Of a DNA stretch of 64,000 bases, positions 21,386-32,100 are shown one piece after another. The position numbers were made by a program, and so were the translations under genes. The notes below the pieces were generated by a model, which worked only from the letters and a program-made list of their open reading frames with translations, did no database searches and had not been told where the DNA came from. Origin of the DNA: Branchiostoma floridae (taxonomy: Eukaryota; Chordata; Leptocardii; Amphioxiformes; Branchiostomatidae); NCBI RefSeq assembly GCF_000003815.2, contig NC_049990.1, forward strand, positions 8,837,360-8,901,359. Reading direction: 5' to 3'. Position 1 is the first letter of the stretch. Each line of letters begins with the position of its first letter.

Positions 21386-21967
21386 AGAGAGCTTCATCTG
21401 CCCCGTAGAGAGCCTGCACTTAGCTTCGCAGGCCAAGCCACGAATAGACTGGATACCAGGTTACTATTCTGTGGGCTGGAGGAAATAGAATTGAGGCATA
21501 TACTATATAGCAACATCTTCAGTTGGCAAATCATTCCTACCTTACGATTAATCTATACTTTTTTCACATCCTGCATAAAGATCAGAAAACAAGACTACAT
21601 GTTCCATAAGGAGAGACACAATAACAGAGAACAGCAGAGGTTGAACATCCGGTAAAGACGGGATGTGTGTTGTGGTGAAACCTAGATAAGGAGTTCGGGT
21701 TACACTATCCCATGTTCAACAAACAAACCAACATACTTCCAGAATAAATTACACCTCTTTCTATATTTTTCTTGGGGTTTTATTAACTAAGCGTAGACTA
21801 ACAAAATAATTTTTAAAAAGTCATAGACTAGAGTTTGTCCCTCTATGTATTCACTATTCAAACTTCATACGTATTTTTCATGAAATTTGTGTCACTGTGT
21901 TTTGGATAAAAAATTGAATAGCCATTGAATAGTATAATAATTGTATCTACCTTGAAAGTAGATATCA

Positions 21968-22152
21968 CTAGTTTACCTTTATCCATGGGGTAACCTATAT
22001 TCATTGTCTTTAAAAACTTGGCATTTAAGGATTTCAATTTGACAGATGAAATTGCAATATTTTCAAAACATTGCAGTTGGAAACCACCGTCAATCAACCT
22101 GATATCCCTAACAACGGATATAGGTTACCCCATGGAAAAAGGTGAACTAATG
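21968..22152. repeat. Foldback element (MITE)
   Basis: CCATGGGGTAACCTATAT at about 21985 pairs with ATATAGGTTACCCCATGG at about 22118. Pairing continues outward as gtttacctttat against aaaaaggtgaac. There is no coding content. Confidence 0.7.
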
Positions 22153-23079
22153 TTAACGTCAATAGGGCAATACACGATAGAAATTTTTCTGATAAGTTCA
22201 ACCAATTATACATCCCAAGCATCGACAAACTCATCAGTATGTCAGGTTCTTTCAATAGTTGTTTGTTAAAACTTAATTACTTTCTGTGCTGAGATTTGAC
22301 ATCCAATGGCAGCTTGCACAGTACTACAAATCATTAAGAAGGTGAACCGGTTAGATGAAGACCTTTGACCGGTTTAGCTTTCATATTTGACTGAATAAAC
22401 GAATGACGATGCACGACTATGAGAATATCCTACACAAGAATTGAAAAATTAACATTAAACTGTTTAAAGCATTAAGGAGAGGGTGTATGGTGTTACTTGA
22501 GACATTTTCAGTGAAAGTGAAACTTAAAAGAGCACTGGGCGTCAAACAATACCAACACCAGGGGAAAGTTTACTTCAAAAATAACTTGACAACAATCGAT
22601 GACTTAGTTCCAAACATCTCCTGATTCCTCTGTACCGCTTGTTGGAAGAGCCTGAATGACTTGTTTTAAAAAACCTTCCCAATACTCTCAGTCAGGGTCA
22701 GTCCGGTGGATGTTGTCTGACTTTATTTCCGGGTGTTCCCCCAACACGAAATAGGGGCGCGGCACCCCAAGTCGCGTCGCTAGGCGTCAACAAACGCCCC
22801 CAGAGCAGAAATAAGACAAAAATCCTCACACTTAAGGCTTCTGCCGACATCTGGAGTACAAATTTTAGACGTTAACACTCTCTGAACATGGCTACATGCG
22901 GTCTGCGAACAACACACTTGTTGAGGAAGTTAGACTCCATAACCATCGCCTCGCCAGACCATGTCGGCGAATGCTGACAGTTTGTAGGAATTAAACCCTT
23001 TTACGTTCTCAAATACCCACCCAAACCGAGCCCAAACTTTCTTGGATACTTGAAAAACCTCACAAGAGGTCCAACTTAC

Positions 23080-23200
23080 CTGTTAGATCGCGGAAAAGTG
23101 TCGAATTCTGTCCTGGATGGAGGCACGTCTACCGGACTCAGAGCTAACTTCCCTCTCCGCCAAAATGACCCAACTTCCGCGTTAGTCACGTGACCAGTGA
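23080..23200 (-). promoter_or_regulatory. Promoter and noncoding first exon of the Src-class gene
   Basis: On the minus strand a noncoding exon ends at 23080 with a near-perfect donor AACAG|GTAAGT. Just upstream are an ETS-type CGGAAGT (23180-23172 region), a TTTTGGCGG E2F-like site, a GGAAGT, and the 10-bp palindrome GTCACGTGAC at 23185-23194 (E-box bound by USF/MiT-type factors). There is no TATA box. This resembles a broadly active CpG-type promoter. Linkage to the kinase 8 kb away is inferred from strand, spacing and matching splice signals. Confidence 0.55.
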
Positions 23201-23649
23201 CGTTTCTATTGTGCAACAGGTGTGTTGTTGTGCACTGCAGTACGGAGCGCGGCGGAGGGTGGCGCTTTCGCTTCTGTGATCTTCTGTACCAGACATATAA
23301 CCTCCTTGATATGTGCAAGTTATAAAGGTATTGAGAACGAATTAGATGCATATGGGCCAACTTACGGTTAAGAACGACAAAATTTGTTTTAGTCTATTGC
23401 ACGTAATATTCCAACACAATATTACCAACTACAAAGACGGATATATTCACAGGTATTATCAAAAGAAACCCAGTCCATATACATTGTATCATACCTTATA
23501 TATATATATATATATATACATATAATGTACGTACCTTAAGTTTGCATACATAGGGCAGTACGTTTTATACACAACTCTCTGCAACAGTGAGACAATGTTT
23601 TACATTCCTGTCACAGAATACTGTTATCAACATATTGTTTACCAGCTTG

Positions 23650-24144
23650 GGGCCGCGTAGCACAGTGGTATTGTATTCGGCCCGTGATCGAGAGGTCGCC
23701 GGTTCGAATCCGCCTACCGTGATGCCGGTCTTGTGCCCTTGGGAAAGGCACTTTACACGACTTTCCTCACTTTACTCAAGTGAAAAATGAGTCGTCCCTC
23801 GGATAGGACGTTAAATGGAGGTCCCGTGTATGGGGAGAGCCATACCCCATGCACGTTAAAGAACCCCCACACGTGCGATGGTGCGGTGTGCGTTGGTGCA
23901 AATCCTTCTGTCGGGAGTCGGTGATTCACTTCAAATCACCCGGATGGAGGCCTGGCGAACCTTTGTCTCGTATCAGCCACATGGTGAATTACATCATTCA
24001 CCCGGACGGGAGACCTGGCGCATCCCCGTCTTGTAATTAGCCTACGAAAGGGTATGTCACCCCGTAAGGGGCGGTATAACCCCGTCGTGTGTAGACATGT
24101 GCGAACATGTCTACATTTGATCACGTCGACCGATGATGATGATG
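23650..24144 (+). mobile_element. Full-length tRNA-derived SINE with target-site duplication
   Basis: The body is flanked by the perfect 9-bp direct repeat ACCAGCTTG (23641-23649 and 24145-24153). Near its 5' end are polymerase III promoter boxes: TAGCACAGTGGTA (box A-like) and GGTTCGAATCC (box B), as in a tRNA. A central region with ggcactttacacgactttcc follows, then a 3' part ending tcacgtcgaccg(atg)n. Intact boxes and an undamaged duplication argue for a fairly recent insertion. The short ORFs inside are not genes. A 5'-truncated relative lies at 31079-31197. Confidence 0.88.
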
Positions 24145-24310
24145 ACCAGCTTGTACAGTAATTACCTAATTAGATGACGGCCTGTTCTTTTCATGATCAT
24201 TTCTTCCGCGATCAGCCAATCAATACTTGGATCTGCCGATGACGTCAGCAAACGTGTGTTGCATGTCCTGTGCTGTGCAAAAACAAACTTCACAAGGTTC
24301 GTTAAGTTTC

Positions 24311-24688
24311 GCCAAAAATAGTTACTCAAGCAACTGGATATGGCTTTGAAGCGTGCTGACGTGGCGGACAGAATCCACTATCGTTCGGCAGATACACGGA
24401 GAAGATCTGGAAAAAACAGGCCTTTGATACTCTAACTATGAATGAAGACAATTTCAGATGTCCAATAGGAAAGGTTGTAAGACAATTCAGACTGAAGACA
24501 ATTTGGATTCCAAAGAAAACAAAGCTATTATATAAAGCCAAGACCTGTTTCTTCCAGATCTCTTCAGTGTCACTGACGAAGGATAGTGGATTCTATCCGA
24601 AACGTCTGACCGTTTCAAAACCATATCCAGTTGCTTGAGTAACTATTTTTGGCGTATCTTACTACCTGGATGTCTAACCTACATCGAC
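24311..24688 (+). mobile_element. Foldback retroelement bearing a hammerhead-ribozyme motif
   Basis: The 14-bp direct repeat GTTCGTTAAGTTTC flanks the element (24297-24310 and 24689-24702). The arms are inverted copies: GCCAAAAATAGTTACTCAAG at the left is exactly matched in reverse at 24635-24654, and pairing continues inward through CAACTGGATATGG. The right arm carries a hammerhead core, while the left arm holds a diverged inverted copy. After the right arm comes a unique tail, GTATCTTACTACCTGGATGT. Long target duplication, inverted partial units and hammerheads together are typical of Penelope-like retroelements or their non-autonomous relatives; I infer that class. A related piece lies at 27650-27784. 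Confidence 0.75.
24569..24610 (+). ncRNA. Type I hammerhead ribozyme motif
   Basis: Reading along: stem I GTCA (24569-24572), core box CTGACGA (24573-24579), one A, stem II GGATAG/CTATCC (24581-24586 with 24593-24598) closed by a 6-nt loop, GAA (24599-24601), the minimal self-complementary stem III ACGT (24602-24605), C at the expected cleavage position (24606), and stem I TGAC (24607-24610). The extra A before stem II departs from the textbook motif. Such tiny palindromic stem III forms are known to work as dimers. The copy at 27734-27693 (minus) shows compensatory changes in stem II, supporting a selected RNA fold, but its own core is altered. Confidence 0.72.
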
Positions 24689-24702
24689 GTTCGTTAAGTT
24701 TC

Positions 24703-25173
24703 CTAAACTCGGTCATCACAAACTAGACCCTACTTGAATAATAAACTATGACAAACAGTACTGTGCCGTGGTAGGTCCCCTAGACCGACAGTCTTTCTTC
24801 CCAATACGCATGCCCTGTTTGTTTTGACTGACCAACACAGAAAAGGTCTAGCGAAAATGCGGAACGGCCCCGTTTACTGTCCACAGTGTCGCTTGAGGTC
24901 AAAAGTTGCAAGAAGCGGCTTTAGGTTTCGTCCAGACATCATACCGACAACAGCCGGCAAATAGAGCGTCTAAAGGGTTACCTTGGTGTCCAAATGACCA
25001 CGAAACCGGACCTTACGCTGTCTCTTTGTTGTCCAGAGGAGCATGTAGTGATGAGGTATGAGAAAAACAACAGAAGATAGAGACGAGGCGAGTTTTATCT
25101 GATTATTCTAGAAGGTGACGTGAAAGCCTGCGGGTGGCTGGCCGGGCTAACACCGCGTTTTTACCCGTTTCTG
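24703..25173 (+). promoter_or_regulatory. Probable promoter and noncoding first exon of the EGF-Ly6 gene
   Basis: A strong donor, TTTCTG|GTGAGT, lies at 25173/25174. The matching pyrimidine-rich acceptor TTTTTCTCCGTAG lies just before 26175, giving a first intron of about 1 kb. The stretch before the donor is locally CpG-richer than its surroundings (cggaacggccccg, tgcgggtggctggccgggc). No TATA box was found. It would be divergent from the Src promoter by roughly 2 kb. The transcription start is not determined. Confidence 0.4.
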
Positions 25174-26193
25174 GTGAGTATTCCGGTTAGAATTTGACTT
25201 GTAACCTGTGTCTGGAATCGTTAGAACCTTTCTTAAAGAATGTGGGGACAGCTTAGAGCATAGGTGAGGTGTAAAATCTCAGAACGTCCGAAAATTCGGT
25301 AGGCAAAAGTTGACGTCGAAACTCGTCTATATGTTTGACCACTCTAGTATGTGCAAGTAAGGCTTTAACAGCCTAGGCCTATTAAAAATGTAGTCTCTAC
25401 TATACGGACTACGCTGGATATTACAGGAAGAACATTTTGCCAGGGGAGTTTTGCTACCAGAGCAGTTGGTCGGCCTCGAGGGGGAACATGAACCTAAGCG
25501 TGGACTGACTCCCCTGGCCAATTTCCCGATTTTTTTGCCGAATTCTACGATCCCCGCACCCCCATAGGAAGGACTGGTGGAGGCTAATAAAATGGCCCGG
25601 TCGCATACTAGTATATTGTAAGATGGTCGTACATGTGTATTGCAAAACTCGGCTGTCTTACAACGGAAGATGCTGTCGATCCATGTTGGTGGTTTGTTCT
25701 GTCACAGCCTGCTTAAAAAAACCGACATTAAGAGCCGTACATCAACCTGTGACGAATGTGACCGCACCGTCACCCTTCTAGATTAGTCTTTTTGAATAGC
25801 CAGTATATATTCCAAGTTGTAAGACGTATAGATAGTTGTTGAACAGCAAGGACGGACTAGCAGATAAACCGTCATCAAAGTCACATTTCTGAAGTTCCGC
25901 GGACCGAAACTTTGTTTGCTATCTTCCTTGTCGATCCGGCCTCCGTTCAGTTGTACTTCCTTTTCTAAACTTTTGAAAGTTGATGATATGTGTTCAGTGC
26001 ACGTTGTAACAAACATCGAATCAACAATCACTATTCTGTTATATCGCAAAAGAGAATGGTATTTGATCCACACTTCAGTCTTTTTGCATAGAGTATACAG
26101 GTTGGTTTATGGTTGCTGATGTATCCAAGACACATACACGTTCCTTCTGCGTAATTTCCTGTTTTTCTCCGTAGTTTATGAAATGCTGTGAAG

Positions 26194-29100
26194 ATGTGGC
26201 GGCTGTTGGTTCTAGCTGCCGTGGTTCGTTACGGTAAGTGTCATTTCTGCAATTAAAAATTATATCCATTGTAAAGTTACAAGATAAAGGTGTACTTTGT
26301 TTCAGTGAAACTTAGAAATCAAATTGTGAGATATGTATAACTGCAGGCCTTTAGAAGGGTGCACTTGTGGTAACGTACAAGTACGCAATTATCCGGTTCA
26401 TGCAAAACGCCATCTATGAGTTTGTTCTGTTTTTCGCTGTATGCAAACGTTCACCTTTTCATTCTTTTGGATAAGAAAAGAATTGTCAAATGTTACCGTC
26501 ACATTTCCAAACCGGGGCCCGACCGTGCAGCTTTTCGCAACGAAAGAGATAATGTAAAAGACAACAAAACACACAGAAAGTAATAAAAAAAGATAGTCAT
26601 TCGTTATTGCTCCTGACATTAGTCATTCTTTCTCTTTATTTCTATCTTTTGCGTAATAAACCTGTCCTCGGCAAGTGGGCGATAATAGGTACCACACGAA
26701 TATGGGTACACCTACGTCAGGTCTACGTCACATTTCCAAACCGGGACCCGACAGGGCTGTTTGCGGAAACGAAAAATCAGAAATGTATACGTACAAATAT
26801 ACAGAAATGATGCCCACAACTATTCTCTTTACGTCTTGCGTAGTTTGGTGTCTATTATATCACAATATCATACTTTTCATTCCCGAAAGCTGCCCAGTCG
26901 GACCCCGGTTGGAAATGTGACGTAGGCCTTAGCTATATATATAGCCTGCACGTTTCAGTCACGAAATGAGTTATTATGTCATACCCGGGCTTGATAGGGT
27001 TCGATACGGGTATTCCGGACCACCCGTCGGTCGTGGGGTGATCCGACTTTGGGTGATACGAAATTCACCTGTATGTATCTCAGATATATAACTGTATACT
27101 GTACAAGTAGTGAAGGGTATATCTTTTTTATTTCCAGGCTCGCCAGGTCTCATAGATCCAATCGCAGGTAAGAATGTCATATCTTTACATTCCTTTTTAA
27201 TGATAATTGCAACTTTCTGTAAGGCTTTCTGTGACTTGATTATGTGGATGACATCCGTTTGAGCAAAAGTTTAGTCCATTTCCGACAAAAGTTTGCGACC
27301 ACACATTAATCGTACAAAAAAAGCAGCAAAATGTGAAAATATATGTCGTATATTGTGAGGAAAACATCATACAGTGCCTCTTTTCTTATCGCAAAACGTG
27401 CTGATTTTGTTATAAACATACTCCGAAAAGAAGAGAAGCAAAGTGTTTATGGTTTGGTATACCATTATTTGGGGGCTAAATCGCTGGGACACCGTTCTTT
27501 AGGAAAGAAATAGCCAAGTACAACCCTTAAATGCCTGCATATGCAAAGCAGTTCCGTCACCATGGTAACAATACCAAATCACAGTCCGTGCTTTCACATC
27601 ACGTGGACCGCTAACCCCAAGGTGTTGAAATGTAACAAAACATGCCAAACACCAGTTACTCAAGCAACTGCATGGATACCATTTTCGAAAGGGTCAGACG
27701 TTTTAGGTAGCACCCACCACCTTTCGTCAGTGACACAGTGATATTTGGCGTATCTTACAACCTGAAAGTCTAACCTTCATCGACGTAACTACAACACAGG
27801 TGAATCTTTTGAAGGTAGCTTTGCGTTCAGGCATTACGCGACACGGCAGAAGTTCCAGTACCGCAAATCTTTCAGTTTAAATCAAGCCAGACCAAACTCT
27901 TTGAATGAGGAAAGAAACACGTCGGTCCAGTTATATGTCTTTGTCGCATAATGTTACTTATACAGAGTTAAGTGCCTTGACCTTACAGACTCACATATTT
28001 CGTTAAGTTGTTTTTCTTACCACTGTACCAGTATTGTCTTACAAGTATGCATATTTCAAAGTAGAACTAGGAGCACTAATAGCTATTTGAATGGAAACCG
28101 TACCTGTAGTATCAATATTACTTTTAGTATGTTATGGTAGACAGACAATACTTAAGAAAGCTCTCTGTGAGATACATGTTACTTCGCGTATAGGATAGCT
28201 TCCAACACGTGATAAATCTTCGGTTAGACCACGGCAAGTAAATTTTATGAGTGACGTCCGCGCCCGCATGGATTTTCCCTAGATTCCAAAAAACTCGCAC
28301 ACTAGTTGAGGTACTAAATATGCAAATAGGAAGAATGTATATTGTTCAGTATATATGTTTTAGTCATTTGTCCAACCTTCACGACCAAATAGTTTTCATA
28401 ATAAAGTCATTTCTTTTAGCAAAACTTTTTCCCCCACGCTCGAATCAGTTTAGGATTCCCTACTTCCCATACTTTGTCATCCCTATAATCAAACAACATG
28501 ACCTTACGAGAATATATTCTTATGTATACCATGTTGTATTTTATATGTTGTATATTATGTGCATGTATTATTTCAGGTTCATCAGATATCATAGGATCAG
28601 GTACGTAAATATGTTTCACATCCCTGACATTAGCAAGAACTTTTCCTAAGTACAATGTAAAAGTTCACGACGAAGGAGTTATACACGGGTTAAGTACTTT
28701 TCATGCGATCCATTTATAGAAAGATTTTTTTTCATTCGTGAATAATCTTATCTCTCAGTGGTCAATCCGTGTAAGTTGTATGTTTGTTTGTTTGTTTATT
28801 TTTGTTGTGTAGGTGGTGGCAGCTGCCCGTCGGATTATTGTTCAAATGGCGGTCTGTGTGTGGCCGGAGTGGACGGCGGACCGGACACGTGTGACTGTCC
28901 GTTCGGCTATTCTGGACAGTACTGTGAAACACGGGGTAGGTAGATCACCCAGGCCGCAGTTAGGCTAAGGTCACATTTCCAAATGCGAAAATCCGGGCTG
29001 TTTGCGGAAACGAGAAATAGAAATTTATACGTGAAAACATACACAACTAATGTTCACGGCTGTTCTCTTTCCGTCTTGTGTAGTTTGGTGTCTTTTATAT

Positions 29101-32100
29101 CATACTTTTCGTTCCCGAAAGCTGCCTGACAGGGCCCCGGTTTGGAAATGTGACGTTGGCCTAAGGCCATTCTCAACAAATCTAAAGCAATGGAGACTGA
29201 TGTCTTGCGTCGGTCTGGGTGGCAGCCTGAAACTTCAACAGGTTAAGTTCTGAGGGAGAACCACACACGTTTTCAGAGAGACATTTTGTGCACGTTTGAT
29301 TGCCACCTGACTGTTGCGTCCACCATAAGTAACATAAAAATGAAGCCGTGACCATGATAGATTCGGGACTATTGTAGTCTAGAGACTCAGTCGGTGGCTG
29401 GGTTAGCACACGCGTTTCGAGTCGACTCATTTATGAAATGTTTGATACTGGTTGTTCCCTAGCCTGACTAAATCTCACTTATAGCAGCCCGCCCAACATC
29501 TGCCGGCCTCCTATTGGGGAGGGGCCAGTTACACCCCCGAACAGCAGAGTTTGTGTTACACATTTTCACATTTTTCATACACAATTGTATCCTTTATTCC
29601 GTTTTCATGACAGAGTGCACGACACTGTTCATCACCACGTGGGACCAGAGCGTCCCGGTGTCAGGCGACCACAACGTCCTCGGCCTCTACACGCTCGAGC
29701 CGTTCCAGAGCGACGGGCGCGACGTCTACAAGTATTACGGCTATGACGCCTGGCTTTTCTACCTGGCAAGCGATGGCGTGTGGCTGGTTGGAGAGACCAT
29801 AGGCTCCTGGCCTGCCTTCATGGTAGCGGAATGGGCGCACGAATATCCTGACCAGACATACGGTCCGTTCTACCTCTGGGCTGACGGTACTTGGAACGAG
29901 GAACCGACCCTTGAGATACGCTGCAGCGTCGGTAAGTTTTGTTGTTGTTGTCTACTGCAGGAAGACGGGTCACCTCCTGGCTGAGTACTAGTATAACGGT
30001 AGTTAAGCCCCCTTTACACGAGAGCACGAATGAGCCGGAATGCCGTCCGAATGATTTTTTTCTATTCGTGGCAATTCCTCGCAATTCGTACTGTATTCTA
30101 AACATTCTTACTGCATTCGAGATATTCGTCCCCGTTCTTTTGGCTGGCTCGAAAGTTTTTGACATGTTAAAAACTGTCGAGGTGCATTCGAAGTGGAGAA
30201 ATATCGAATAGCATTCGTAGTGGATTCTAACTATTCTGACTGCAGTCTGACCGCATTATACGGCATTCTAACATTATTCGAAACATTCTTATCTCATTCG
30301 ATGGAGAACCGAAACGGCAATTGCAAGCCACCTCGAATCCTGCCGGAATGTGGCCGAAAGAATATTTCGAATGCCGTAAGAATGTCTAGAATGCACTACG
30401 AATTCACAGGAATAGACTAGAATTTTCATTCTGACGGCATTCCGGCTCATTCCTTCTCGTGTGAAGGGGATTTAAGGCCCATTTGGAATTCCCACCCGAA
30501 TGGCCCCGAATGTGACACGAAGTTTGCAAATACTTCATTCCGGCTGGTTCGGCTTGATTCCTGCTAATTCGATTTCCGTGTGAAGGCCCCATTAGGGTTG
30601 TTATACTGTATCTCACGATCACGTCAATTGCTGCATTTGTATGTAGTTTGGCATGTCGTTTTCCCGCCGTACGTTAACTTCTTTTTTTTTTATATCGTAG
30701 CTGTTTATACATGTATACGTGATTATTTTTTTTATAAATCATCCGATCTTCATGGAATTGTGGAACAGTTCATCGATGTCGTTAGGCTTCTGTGGGTCAG
30801 CTTTTGTGGTATCTACCTTTCGCCAGTGACATTGTCACTGTTTCTAATTTACATGAAGATGTTGTTGTTGTTCACGGTTGTTTTTTTGTATTTTGAAACG
30901 GCTTTGATAAATCTGTCGGTTCATGGTCCCATGTAGACCCGCCATGCGAGTCGTCCCCGTGCCAAAATGGCGGTGTGTGCATCACGCACGCCCGGTACTG
31001 GAACAGCAACCCCTACTACAGCTGCGACTGTCTGCCCGGGTTCTACGGGTACAACTGTGAGAACAGTAAGTACTTCTTGTAATTAGCCAGCGAAAAGGTA
31101 TGTCACCCCGTAAGGGGCGGTGTAACCCCGTCGTGTGTAAACATGTGCGAACATGTGTGATCACGTCGACCGATGATGATGATGATGATGATGATGGAGT
31201 ACTTCTTATCATTATCATTGTAAGTGCCAAACCTCATTTGGTTGAGGACTTAGGCACTGGGGTGAGGGGACTTTCATCTTGGTGCAGTTGCAGGTGCAGA
31301 TGGTTGGTGGCTTTGACTCCTATTTGACTCCTGTCCGTCACTCTGCTATGTGGCGGCGAGTGCCCGTAGCTTTCAAACTCATGTAGTAGTAGAAAAGAAT
31401 GGACGAATTTGCCTGTTCTAACCGATTTTGATATGTAGTTGGCGCCATTTTTCTAACGCCCGAGTGTTTTCCCTTGAGAAAATTCAAAACGAGGCTGAGA
31501 TGGTCACTGGCCCATAAGTCACGTGGTCATTTATAATGTGGTCACTTAAAACCTGACGAAGCTGCTACAGTGCGGAGAGTAGACAATTCAGAAAAAAAAT
31601 GTCTTGATGTATCGGAGTTAAGCTGTTTACGATTGATATCGCAAATTTCTTTTAGCATTGAACAAATGAGCAAGAAAAGTACTATCATCTATAATGTTGA
31701 ATAATATCATGGTTCAGTTCAGTTCAATATCATGGTAACGTAGGGCAAATGTATATTTCAACTCCATACATATTTTTATTGTTAGATACTGACGAATGCG
31801 CGTCCAATCCGTGCTCCAATGGCGCCACGTGTGTGGATGGAGACAACGCCTACACCTGCGACTGTATCTTTGGGTCCATCGGGACTCACTGCGAGCGAGG
31901 TGAGAACTGCAGGCAGTTCATTAAGTTGCAAATGTCTAAGTCTGAATCGCATTACCAGTAAACAACCACATTTCTTGACACTGATGTGTCTTTACACCCA
32001 GTACTTAAAAATATTGAGAAGTATGTCTTCTTAATGTTGATTGTTTTTAAAGAATTTTGTGACAATTTGGTGAATATTTGTACCGTCCTCTTTCACCCAG

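Larger units (their letters stand above)
14949..23079 (-). other. Large first intron of the Src-class gene
   Basis: The minus-strand acceptor CTTTAG at 14955-14950 lies 9 nt before the start codon, and a strong donor (AG|GTAAGTTGG) lies at 23080/23079. This implies an 8.1-kb intron between a noncoding first exon and the ATG exon. It holds the GC-rich repeat at 15895-16145, the CAGGGTT-ended element at 16239, GT-rich and poly-G simple sequence at 16740-17010, and two foldback elements at 21.2 and 22.0 kb. No other convincing exon was found; 18.0-18.4 kb was considered and set aside. Confidence 0.6.

Noticed and set aside
23660-23720. tRNA gene
   Set aside because: Box A- and B-like sequences are present but the cloverleaf does not close and the sequence continues as a SINE with a target duplication.
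24858-24965. 35-codon ORF starting MRNGPVYCPQCRLRSK
   Set aside because: A CxxC pair is present, but the ORF is short, isolated and probably part of the 5' region of the EGF-Ly6 gene. Not enough to call a gene.
28251-28649. 132-codon plus-strand frame running through the 24-nt micro-exon
   Set aside because: The micro-exon is read in another phase by flanking splice sites; the long frame is AT-rich and lacks domain features.
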